Positions 1 through 7,421 of a stretch of 18,749 nucleotides of DNA are shown piece by piece (within the stretch, counting starts at the first letter, position 1; each line of letters begins with the position of its first letter). The stretch comes from G020353115 sp964389685 (GTDB lineage Bacteria > Bacteroidota > Bacteroidia > Bacteroidales > VadinHA17): NCBI GenBank assembly GCA_964389685.1, contig CAYMFM010000079.1, positions 1-18,749 on the forward strand, given 5' to 3'. A program made the position numbers and the translations under genes. The notes beneath the pieces were generated by a model. It made no database searches. It saw only the letters and a program-made list of their open reading frames with translations, and was not told the origin of the DNA.

Positions 1-460
1 TAGGTCTCTTATCTTTTGTTAACCGATAACGGTTGTGAATTTCCTCCGGTCCATCGATACTGATACCGACTATGAAATGTTCAGCAGCAAAAAACTCGCA
101 CCATGCTTCATTTAGTAATGTGCCATTGGTTTGAATACCGTTAACAATTTCTTTATCCGGAGGTTTGTGTTTGCGCTGAAAATGCACAATAGTACGAAAG
201 GAATCCAGTCCGAACAGGGTCGGTTCGCCACCATGCCAGGAAAAAAAAATGACATGATCTGTCGTTGCCTCAATCTGTTGGACAACGTATTCCTCAAGAA
301 CCTCATCATTCATCCGCAGTGTTTTCCCTGCCGGGTAGATCTTCTCCTTTTCCAAATAATAACAGTAAACACAAGCCAGGTTACAAATGGCTCCCACCGG
401 CTTCGCAAACACCTGGAATTCACGGGAGGGGGGTGTTGTCTTTGTAGGCTTTCCTGCCAT
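1..460 (-). CDS. Anaerobic sulfatase-maturating enzyme homologue (radical SAM), 3' part outside window
   Basis: This is the first 153 codons of a gene that runs off the left edge on the minus strand. The translation carries the radical SAM cluster motif CNLACVYC (Cys26, Cys30, Cys33) inside a KPVGAICNLAC context, followed by YYLEKEK, then SWHGGEP (GGEP at 77-80), IQTNGTLL and ISIDGPEEIHN. This combination is characteristic of anaerobic sulfatase-maturating enzymes, which oxidise a Cys or Ser of a sulfatase to formylglycine. The C-terminal SPASM cysteines lie outside the window, so the auxiliary clusters cannot be checked. The start ATG at 460 is the only in-frame ATG upstream of the cluster motif; the ATG at 488 is out of frame. 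A promoter-like pair lies just upstream at 489-519. No sulfatase is visible here, so its client must be beyond the edge or elsewhere. Confidence 0.88.
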   Translation of the reverse strand, partial: MAGKPTKTTPPSREFQVFAKPVGAICNLACVYCYYLEKEKIYPAGKTLRMNDEVLEEYVVQQIEATTDHVIFFSWHGGEPTLFGLDSFRTIVHFQRKHKPPDKEIVNGIQTNGTLLNEAWCEFFAAEHFIVGISIDGPEEIHNRYRLTKDKRP

Positions 461-488
461 GTGAATAATAATTGTTACCCTTGACCAT

Positions 489-519
489 GAAATATACAGA
501 TTATTATGCGTACTATCAA
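489..519 (-). promoter_or_regulatory. Bacteroidota-type promoter for the sulfatase-maturase homologue
   Basis: On the minus strand a TTG (519-517) is followed after exactly 20 bases by TATATTTC (496-489). This matches 7 of 8 positions of the TAnnTTTG -7 box at the usual spacing. It ends 29 bp upstream of the ATG at 460. Confidence 0.5.
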
Positions 520-558
520 TTTGAGATGAAGTTAACCCGAAAAATTCTATTTTTGATG

Positions 559-808
559 CTAATTAACTCAAGTTGTAAGTTTTAGAAATATTTTTACTTT
601 TTACCAGAAAAATACAATTTTTCCGCTGGAGAGCGACTCTCCTGCCGAAGGCATTCCTTTGGAAGAGTCGCTTCTCCCGCCACCGGCGGGAGTTAGAAAG
701 CGCTCTGGAGAGCGCAAACGACTTGGAAAGTCGTTCTCCAAAGGAATTCTTTAAAATATTCAATATGTTCGGACACTTTCTTCATAACTAACAACTTGAG
801 TTAATTAG
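559..808. repeat. 250-bp hairpin-rich element bounded by perfect 18-bp inverted repeats
   Basis: CTAATTAACTCAAGTTGT at 559-576 is the exact reverse complement of 791-808. The match extends inward to 23 bp with one mismatch. Inside are four strong stem-loops: AGCGACTCT 632-640 with 664-672; CTCCCGCC 674-681 with 685-692 (3-base loop); GCGCTC 700-705 with 710-715; AACGACTT 717-724 with 728-735. No credible reading frame is present; the 66-codon minus frame merely reads through the hairpins. It looks like a non-autonomous mobile element or structured repeat. It fills the space between the sulfatase-maturase homologue and the racemase. Confidence 0.7.
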
Positions 809-832
809 TACTTGCTTATATATTGACATACT

Positions 833-1645
833 ATGAGAAACCGAAATAGTTTATTTCTTTTGTTATTCATTCTTTTCTCCATATCCTCCTGTTGTGATAG
901 AATGGACAAAATTCCCGAATCGGATCAGAAAATTATCCTTGGTATTTTCGGAGGTATGGGACCCGAAGCCACTGCAGATCTCTATCACCAGATCGTCCGG
1001 TTAACACCAGCCGAAACGGACCAGGAGCATATTCCCACTCTGATATACAGTCTTCCCCAGGTTCCTGACCGGATGGCAAGTATCCGGAACCAGGATCTTA
1101 CAATTGTCCCCTACCTGGTTGAAGGAGTTACCCGGTTGGAAGATGCCGGAGCTTCCTTCATTGTCATTCCCTGCAATACGGTTCACTATTTTTACGACTA
1201 CATGCAGGATGCTGTTTCCATTCCTATAATTCACATGATAAGGGAAACGGTAAATGAGGTAAAGCAACAGTATCCTGACCTGAAAAAGGTCGGACTTCTG
1301 GCTACAACGGGTACGCTTGAATCGCGTTTATACGAGAACGAATTGGTAAAAAACGGTTACCAGGTAATCATCCCGGATGACTCGGTGGAAACAGAGATGG
1401 TAATGAAAGCTGTCTTTGGAATCAAAGCAGGATCGGATAAACAGACCAACGAGGATTTGCTGGCACAAGCCGGGAACCATATTATAAAAAAAGGGGCTGA
1501 ATTGATTGTTCTTGGTTGTACAGAGATCCCCCTGGCATTCAATCCGACGCGAGTGGATGTCCCGGTGGTGAACGCTACACAGGTCCTTGCCGAGAGATCC
1601 ATTCAAATCTATCACGAGATGAAAAAAAAGTGTGAGGGAAATTGA
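833..1645 (+). CDS. Aspartate/glutamate racemase family protein with lipoprotein signal
   Basis: The 270-aa product belongs to the cofactor-independent Asp/Glu racemase superfamily, close to the aspartate racemase (RacX/YgeA-like) branch. Visible motifs are GIFGGMGPEATADLY (residues 37-51), VIPCNTVHYFYD with the first catalytic Cys114, and VLGCTEIPLAF with the second catalytic Cys229. Both catalytic cysteines are present, so it should be active. The first 20 residues form a hydrophobic signal ending in SISSC, a lipobox with Cys20 as the likely lipidated residue. That places the enzyme outside the cytoplasm, which is unusual for this family. The next Met (24) would remove the signal but leave no reason for the hydrophobic leader. 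It lies 57 bp upstream of the membrane protein on the same strand. Substrate specificity cannot be read from sequence. Confidence 0.85.
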   Translation: MRNRNSLFLLLFILFSISSCCDRMDKIPESDQKIILGIFGGMGPEATADLYHQIVRLTPAETDQEHIPTLIYSLPQVPDRMASIRNQDLTIVPYLVEGVTRLEDAGASFIVIPCNTVHYFYDYMQDAVSIPIIHMIRETVNEVKQQYPDLKKVGLLATTGTLESRLYENELVKNGYQVIIPDDSVETEMVMKAVFGIKAGSDKQTNEDLLAQAGNHIIKKGAELIVLGCTEIPLAFNPTRVDVPVVNATQVLAERSIQIYHEMKKKCEGN

Positions 1646-1655
1646 AAATAAAAGA

Positions 1656-1663
1656 TATATTTG
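1656..1663 (+). promoter_or_regulatory. Possible -7 promoter box (TATATTTG)
   Basis: TATATTTG matches TAnnTTTG exactly and lies in the 57-bp gap between the racemase stop and the ATG at 1703. No TTG sits at the expected 19-21 bp upstream, so this may be an internal start or chance. Confidence 0.3.
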
Positions 1664-1702
1664 CATCCGGTTTTTTCATGGTGAACCGTAATCTTTGCTT
1701 TC

Positions 1703-2452
1703 ATGGATATCATTGTGGCAAGGGAATTTAACTCCCTCTATATCATTCTGGATCTTATCTGGCTGGGAATACTGACCACCCTTCTTATCTATCTAAAAAG
1801 ACACCTTGCATTGATTGCCGGACTCCTGTCAGGATTATTATACCTGATTGTCGATTATGGAATTTTTTACCGGCTACTGGGAACACGTATGGTTGTGGGA
1901 GCAGATCCATTCTGGTTTCTTTTCTGGCTTAGTTTCAGCTATGGATTAACCAATTTTGCCTGGATATGGTTGCTGTTAAACCGGGATAAAATGGGAGTGA
2001 AATGGTCAATCCTGATCATCTCAGGATATATTGCAGTGGCATTCATCAGCCAGATATTCGGTGGGAATTTCCATCACATCTCCATTTCCCGTGGAACCGC
2101 TTCATACCATCGGGTAATGGCAATCATACTGGTGGTTGGGTACCTTTACCTGATTATCCGCAATATCCGTGCAGGTAAGAAAGCCGGCTCAAAAGTGAAC
2201 CTACTCCGGCTGATGATGATTGGTATCGGGGTTCAATTCGCCTGGGAGTTTGCACTTCTGATCAGTGGGATACGTCCTCCATCCATTACACCATTGATCG
2301 TCAACTCATTGGTGGAGACGAATCTCGGTATGCCACTGATCTACCTGATCCATTTATCCATAACAAAACATTATCCGGAGAACCTTTTTGTACCGGCAAA
2401 ACTGAAAGAAAATCCAATACCCAATCAGAAATCTTCCAACATCAAAGAGTAG
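1703..2452 (+). CDS. Integral membrane protein, about seven TM helices, function unknown
   Basis: The 249-aa product has about seven hydrophobic segments, near residues 11-29, 34-55, 69-91, 98-118, 136-154, 166-188 and 199-219, and a polar C-terminal tail of about 25 residues. I recognise no family motif. The loop after helix 4 (GGNFHHISISRGTASYHR) contains several histidines and is the most distinctive stretch. It has no cleavable signal peptide. It sits on the same strand between the lipoprotein racemase and the tricorn-like protease, with gaps of 57 and 74 bp, so the three could share a transcript. A role linked to either neighbour would be guesswork. Confidence 0.7.
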   Translation: MDIIVAREFNSLYIILDLIWLGILTTLLIYLKRHLALIAGLLSGLLYLIVDYGIFYRLLGTRMVVGADPFWFLFWLSFSYGLTNFAWIWLLLNRDKMGVKWSILIISGYIAVAFISQIFGGNFHHISISRGTASYHRVMAIILVVGYLYLIIRNIRAGKKAGSKVNLLRLMMIGIGVQFAWEFALLISGIRPPSITPLIVNSLVETNLGMPLIYLIHLSITKHYPENLFVPAKLKENPIPNQKSSNIKE

Positions 2453-2526
2453 CAACTTTCCAAATATTAAAATTTGTTTCTTACTTTTACAGTTCATTTG
2501 AATTCCAACTTTAATTTATAATAATC

Positions 2527-5500
2527 ATGAAAAAGAAGTTATTTACCCTGATCAGCCTGGGTATCCTTGTTGTTTTTATGGGGTATTCACAGGATGAAGC
2601 CCGCCTATTGCGTTTTCCTTCCATTCACGGTGACCAGATCGTCTTTTCCTATGGTGGAGATCTGTACAGTGTAAACAGCAACGGCGGAATGGCCCGGAAA
2701 CTGACCACCCATAACGGTTATGAGATGTTTCCGAGGTTTTCTCCCGATGGGAAGCACATCGCTTTTACCGGGCAATATGACGGAAACACCGAAGTATTTA
2801 TCATACCGGCAGAAGGTGGTGTTCCGCAACGATTAACCTTTACTGCCACGTTGGGACGTGACGATATTGGTGACCGGATGGGACCCAATAACCTGGTTAT
2901 CGGATGGACCCCCGACGGAAAGGATATCATTTTTCGTTCCAGAAAACAATCCTTTAATTCCTTCCGTGGACAACTGTTCCTGGTATCCAGAGAAGGGGGA
3001 TTATCCCGTGAAATACCCCTGGCCGACGGAGGATTCTGCTCCTACTCTCCGGATGGGACAAAACTGGCTTTTAACTGGGTCTTCCGGGAATTCAGAACCT
3101 GGAAATACTACCGGGGTGGAATGGCTGATGATATCAGAATACTCGACTTCAATACAAAATCTGTTGAAAAAATTACCGACAATGAAATACAGGATATCAT
3201 ACCGATGTGGATCGGCAATAAGATCTATTTCCTTTCGGATCGTGACCGGACCATGAATCTTTTTGAATACAACCTGGAGAGCAAAGAGACACGAAAAGTG
3301 ACCAATTTCACAGATTATGATATTAAATTCCCCTCTTGTTCAAACGATTTTATCGTATTTGAAAAAGGTGGATTCATCTACAAATACGATGTAAACTCCG
3401 GGGAAACAACAAAAATAACCATTACGATTGCCGACGATCAAATCTTTGCACGCAACGAGATCAAGGATGCCAGCGAAAACATTCGTAACGGCGATCTTTC
3501 TCCAAACGGGGAACGGGTGGTCTTCAGTGCACGGGGTGACATTTTCTCCCTGCCGGCACAACATGGAATAACACGCAACCTGACAGAAACATCGGGTGTT
3601 CATGAACACAATGCTGATTTTTCACCGGATGGGAAATACATTGCTTACATATCCGATAAAACCGGAGAATTTGAACTTTACATGGTGAAGCACGACGGTA
3701 GTGAATCCCCTGTGCAGCTTACCCAAAATACCAATACCTATATTTTCGGGTATGAATGGTCACCGGATGGAAAGAAAATCCTGTATAACGATAAGAAGAT
3801 GAGGTTGCAGTATGTGGATGTGGAATCGAAAAAGGTCACACAGGTGGATCATTCCGACTGGTCTCCCTATTTTGCCTTTAACTGGTCACCTGACAGCAAA
3901 TGGATCACCTATACAAAACAGGAAAGGGATTTTAGCAAAGTGCGGTTGTACAACCTCGAAACGAAAAAAGTATATGAGGTTACTGAAGGATGGTATAACT
4001 CCACCAATCCAAGCTTCAGCTCCGATGGGAAATACCTGATCTTTACTTCGGCAAGGGATTTCAGTCCCATTTACAGCAACACGGAATGGAATCATGCCTA
4101 TCGGGATATGAGTAAAATATACCTGGCTACCCTTGCTAAAGATACACCCTCACCCTTTGCACTGGAAAATGATGAGGTGAAAATTGGAGAGGAGAAGAAA
4201 CCAGACAATGAAAATGGAAAAGAAAAAGAGGAAAAGGGCATGAAAGTGGATATCGACGGCATTCAGGAGCGAATTATTTCTTTGCCGGTTGATGCTGCAA
4301 ACTATTTTTCAGTAGTCGGTCTGGAAGGGAAAATCTACTACAGTGTCCGGTCATCGGATACACGGGGTACCCAAATGAAAATGTATGACCTCAAAGCCAA
4401 AAAAGAGACTGAACTCGGTACCAATGTTCAATATACCATTTCATCGAATGGTAAAAAGATGCTGATTCGAATGGCAAGACAATACGAGGTAATGAATACT
4501 CCATCGGGGCCGGTTAAGATATCCGAGCCAATGGATCTTTCCGACATGAAAGTGTATGTTGATCTAAAGGAAGAGTGGGCTCAGATGTTTGATGAGAGCT
4601 GGCGTCACATGCGTGATTTCTTTTACGCTCCGAATATGCATGGAGTGGATTGGGAAGCCATGCGTGAAAAATACGGGGTGCTTTTACCCTATGTAGCCCA
4701 CCGCTCTGATCTGGCATATATTATCGGGGAGATGGTCGGTGAACTGAGTGTCGGTCATGCCTACGTGAACAACGGAGAAAGGCCCATGCCCGAAAGAATA
4801 CCCATGGGTCTGCTGGGGGCAAAACTTTCCAAGGATAAAGCAGGATATTTTAAAATCGACCAGATTCTCGATGGTGCCAACTGGAGTGATCAACTGAGAT
4901 CACCCCTGAAAGAGATCGGAGTGAATGTAAATGAGGGAGATTATGTCCTGGCTGTCGATGGAAAACCGACAAACGAAGTCAAGGATATATACTCCCTGCT
5001 TATCGGGAAACCGGGTAAAGAAGTAATGCTGACAGTGAATAATAAGCCGGCAACTGATGGAAGCCGTGATGTCCTGGTTAAACCTGTCCGTGATGAGAGT
5101 ACCCTTTATTATTATAACTGGGTACAGGATAACATTAAATACGTGGATGAGAAAACCAATGGCCAGGTCGGTTATATCCATATTCCGGATATGGGTGTTG
5201 CCGGTTTGAATGAATTCGTAAAGCATTTCTACCCCCAGTTGAGCAAAAAAGGATTGATCATCGATGTGAGGGGAAATGGCGGAGGGAATGTCTCTCCAAT
5301 GATCATCGAACGGTTGATGCGGGAAATCACCTATTTTAACTATTCCACCGGTTGGAAAGAAGGTGCAACAAGCCCGGGAGGCATGCACCTGGGCCCGAAG
5401 GTGACGTTGATGGACAAATATTCCGCATCGGATGGTGATCTGTTTCCCTATCGTTTCCAGGTGCTGGAACTGGGTAAAACCATCGGTACAAGATCGTGGG

Positions 5501-5784
5501 GTGGTGTTGTCGGGTATAGCGGCGCTCAACCATTGATCGATGGCGGGTCTCTGATCACACCGTCGTTCGGACCATACGCTAAGGATGGCAGCCGGTTTGT
5601 TATTGAAGGGGAAGGCGTTACTCCAGACATTATCCTGGAAAATGATCCCGCAAAATTGTATGAAGGACAGGATGACCAGATGGATAAAGCCATCGAAGTG
5701 ATCCTTGAGGAGATAAAAACCTGGAAAGATACCATTCCACCAATTCCACCATTCCCGGATAAGAGTGGGAAAAAGAAGGAATAA
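2527..5784 (+). CDS. Tricorn-like S41 protease with N-terminal beta-propeller and PDZ domain, exported
   Basis: The 1085-aa product has a signal peptide (about residues 1-22, ending GYSQ) and therefore acts in the periplasm or on the surface. Residues about 25-530 hold repeated PD40/TolB-type blades with motifs such as FSPDGKHIAF, WSPDGKKILY and FSSDGKYLIF, forming one or two propellers. A Lys/Glu-rich linker follows (about 545-570). The tricorn core domain begins near WAQMFDESWRHMRDFFY. The catalytic His is in SVGHAYV (His744), a PDZ domain spans about 757-855, the nucleophile Ser968 lies in YSASDGDLFPYRF, and the conserved Glu is in EGEGVTPD (1027-1034). The catalytic set and the full length match tricorn protease homologues, which degrade oligopeptides. 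A weak promoter (TTG 2474-2476, TTCATTTG 2493-2500, 16-bp spacer) lies just upstream. It is the last gene of the rightward run. Confidence 0.92.
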   Translation: MKKKLFTLISLGILVVFMGYSQDEARLLRFPSIHGDQIVFSYGGDLYSVNSNGGMARKLTTHNGYEMFPRFSPDGKHIAFTGQYDGNTEVFIIPAEGGVPQRLTFTATLGRDDIGDRMGPNNLVIGWTPDGKDIIFRSRKQSFNSFRGQLFLVSREGGLSREIPLADGGFCSYSPDGTKLAFNWVFREFRTWKYYRGGMADDIRILDFNTKSVEKITDNEIQDIIPMWIGNKIYFLSDRDRTMNLFEYNLESKETRKVTNFTDYDIKFPSCSNDFIVFEKGGFIYKYDVNSGETTKITITIADDQIFARNEIKDASENIRNGDLSPNGERVVFSARGDIFSLPAQHGITRNLTETSGVHEHNADFSPDGKYIAYISDKTGEFELYMVKHDGSESPVQLTQNTNTYIFGYEWSPDGKKILYNDKKMRLQYVDVESKKVTQVDHSDWSPYFAFNWSPDSKWITYTKQERDFSKVRLYNLETKKVYEVTEGWYNSTNPSFSSDGKYLIFTSARDFSPIYSNTEWNHAYRDMSKIYLATLAKDTPSPFALENDEVKIGEEKKPDNENGKEKEEKGMKVDIDGIQERIISLPVDAANYFSVVGLEGKIYYSVRSSDTRGTQMKMYDLKAKKETELGTNVQYTISSNGKKMLIRMARQYEVMNTPSGPVKISEPMDLSDMKVYVDLKEEWAQMFDESWRHMRDFFYAPNMHGVDWEAMREKYGVLLPYVAHRSDLAYIIGEMVGELSVGHAYVNNGERPMPERIPMGLLGAKLSKDKAGYFKIDQILDGANWSDQLRSPLKEIGVNVNEGDYVLAVDGKPTNEVKDIYSLLIGKPGKEVMLTVNNKPATDGSRDVLVKPVRDESTLYYYNWVQDNIKYVDEKTNGQVGYIHIPDMGVAGLNEFVKHFYPQLSKKGLIIDVRGNGGGNVSPMIIERLMREITYFNYSTGWKEGATSPGGMHLGPKVTLMDKYSASDGDLFPYRFQVLELGKTIGTRSWGGVVGYSGAQPLIDGGSLITPSFGPYAKDGSRFVIEGEGVTPDIILENDPAKLYEGQDDQMDKAIEVILEEIKTWKDTIPPIPPFPDKSGKKKE

Positions 5785-5793
5785 GGTTCAAAC

Positions 5794-6270
5794 CTGAGGC
5801 TGTCTCAAAAGCCCGAAATAACGTCATTCTGAATTTATTTCAGAATCTCAATATGCTAATAATCATGCGTATGAGATCCTGAATCACCTGTCTGCCGTGT
5901 AATACTTCACAATTTCGGTAACAATGTTTAAAACGAATATCAAAAAGCAGGTTTTATACAAGGTCCTTCTTGCGAAACTAGTTTTAACCATTACACTTTA
6001 CCCCGAACGGGGTAGAATAATGAGTAACCACCGGTTATGACCGGTGGTTAGTATATACAAGAAGATTACAACCCTGTAGGGGTTGAATTTTGCTATATAA
6101 AATATCAAATGGGATAACCAAATTGGGATTTAAGTGTGGATTAAAATCTGTTACCTGAATACTGAAGAAATACACTGCCGGTTTACCAGCCTGTGGCTGG
6201 CAGGCAGGAGTTCTCCGAAGGAGTCTTTTGGACAGGATGACTAAACATTTGACTTTTGAGACAGCCCCAG
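5794..6270. repeat. 477-bp non-coding element bounded by 18-bp inverted repeats
   Basis: CTGAGGCTGTCTCAAAAG at 5794-5811 and its reverse complement at 6253-6270 match at 17 of 18 positions. The core GGCTGTCTCAAAA resembles ends of some Bacteroidota insertion sequences (from memory). Inside are three compact hairpins: TACCCC 5999-6004 with 6009-6014; TAACCACCGG 6025-6034 with 6041-6050, a perfect 10-bp stem; CAACCC 6069-6074 with 6080-6085. A run reading CCTGTGGCTGGCAGGCAGG follows near 6188. No transposase or other gene is present, so this is probably a MITE-like or decayed element. It fills almost the whole 588-bp gap between the protease and the permease. Confidence 0.65.
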
Positions 6271-6372
6271 GTTTTTTTGAATCACCAGTATTTTTTAACC
6301 CCGGCACCGGGTTCCCATCGTTTCATGGACCACACATTTGCCAGACGTTCAATCCAGTTATTTCCATCCACT

Positions 6373-7371
6373 TCATGCGCCTGCATAAACGACCAATCCC
6401 AGTCCGGCTATAAAGCAGAGGAACATGAAAAGCAACAACCGGTTTGTTCCCTTTGAAGCATCTTTAAATTCTTTCCATATGAAGACCCCCCATAAGGCAG
6501 CGATCAGGGTAGCTCCCTGGCCCAGGCCGTATGAAATGGCATACCCTGCTTTACCCGCTGCGACAACATTCAGGGACATCCCAATACACCATATGATACC
6601 CCCCAGAAAACCGGTTGAATGAAGTTTGATATTTCCGTCAAAATATTGTTTGAACGTAACAGGATCCCCCTCGACCGGTTTTTTCATAAAAAACGTGTTG
6701 AAAAGAAAATTACTGATGAATATACCGATTGAGAATACAAATACAGCGGTATAGGGAGTAATTTTACCCGACTCCGGATTCTCAAAGTTGGCAGACAACG
6801 AACTGGCAACAAACCGGTAAAACAGTGCCATCAGGACACCGGCACATACGGATAGAAGAAGGCCTTTTGCAGATACTTTCCGGTTTATTTCTGCCAGTCT
6901 TTTATACGCTGCTGCATCAAGAATGATGGCGATGGTAACCAAACCGACTCCTGAAAAGATCAGGACTGGATTTCCATATGGAGCAGCAACATAATTTATT
7001 AATACACCCAGAGCCAGGGCGATACCAATTCCCACGGGAAAAGCAACCGACATTCCGGCAACGGCTATGGCAGCTACCAGGAGGATATTGGCAAGGTTAA
7101 AAACCACACCCCCGAGAAAAGCACTGCCCAGGTTACTCCATTCTGCCTGCTGCAGATCCTGAAAAAAGCTCCTTCCTTGCTCACCCAGGCTTCCAAGTGT
7201 CAAAGCCGAAACCAGGGAGAGGATCAGGATCCCGATGACATAATCCCAATAATAGAGTTCAAACCGCCATGTTCTGCCGGCAAGTTTTTGCGTGTTTGCC
7301 CAGGATCCCCAGCATAACATGGTGATGATCGTGAAAAATACGGCAACAGTGTATGAAGGTACGATATACAT
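6373..7371 (-). CDS. GRP/RhaT-like sugar permease (likely ribose or nucleoside-derived sugar)
   Basis: The 332-aa product is a polytopic membrane protein with about ten hydrophobic helices, of the drug/metabolite transporter superfamily. It looks like the GRP/RhaT sugar permease group: the N-terminal MLCWGSWANTQKLAG, the Gly-rich AFPVGIGIALALGVLINY, and GGIIWCIGMSLNVVAAGKAGYAISYGLGQGATLIAALWG are typical. It has no signal peptide and would sit in the inner membrane. It is the third gene of a leftward operon after ribokinase and the ADP-ribosylglycohydrolase, 50 bp downstream of the latter. The context argues for ribose import; homologous permeases accompany ribose-utilisation genes in Bacteroides. 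The exact substrate cannot be told from sequence. Confidence 0.8.
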   Translation of the reverse strand: MYIVPSYTVAVFFTIITMLCWGSWANTQKLAGRTWRFELYYWDYVIGILILSLVSALTLGSLGEQGRSFFQDLQQAEWSNLGSAFLGGVVFNLANILLVAAIAVAGMSVAFPVGIGIALALGVLINYVAAPYGNPVLIFSGVGLVTIAIILDAAAYKRLAEINRKVSAKGLLLSVCAGVLMALFYRFVASSLSANFENPESGKITPYTAVFVFSIGIFISNFLFNTFFMKKPVEGDPVTFKQYFDGNIKLHSTGFLGGIIWCIGMSLNVVAAGKAGYAISYGLGQGATLIAALWGVFIWKEFKDASKGTNRLLLFMFLCFIAGLGLVVYAGA

Positions 7372-7421
7372 GATATAGAAATTTAACGATTCAATAATTA
7401 AACATGAGGTATATGTCCGGG

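Noticed and set aside
131..484. 117-codon plus-strand frame
   Set aside because: It is antisense to the sulfatase-maturase homologue, whose CxxxCxxC motif is clear on the minus strand.
563..763. 66-codon minus-strand frame
   Set aside because: It reads through four hairpins; its residues simply mirror the repeats.
4900..5529. 209-codon minus-strand frame
   Set aside because: It lies wholly inside the tricorn-like protease, whose catalytic motifs are encoded on the plus strand there.
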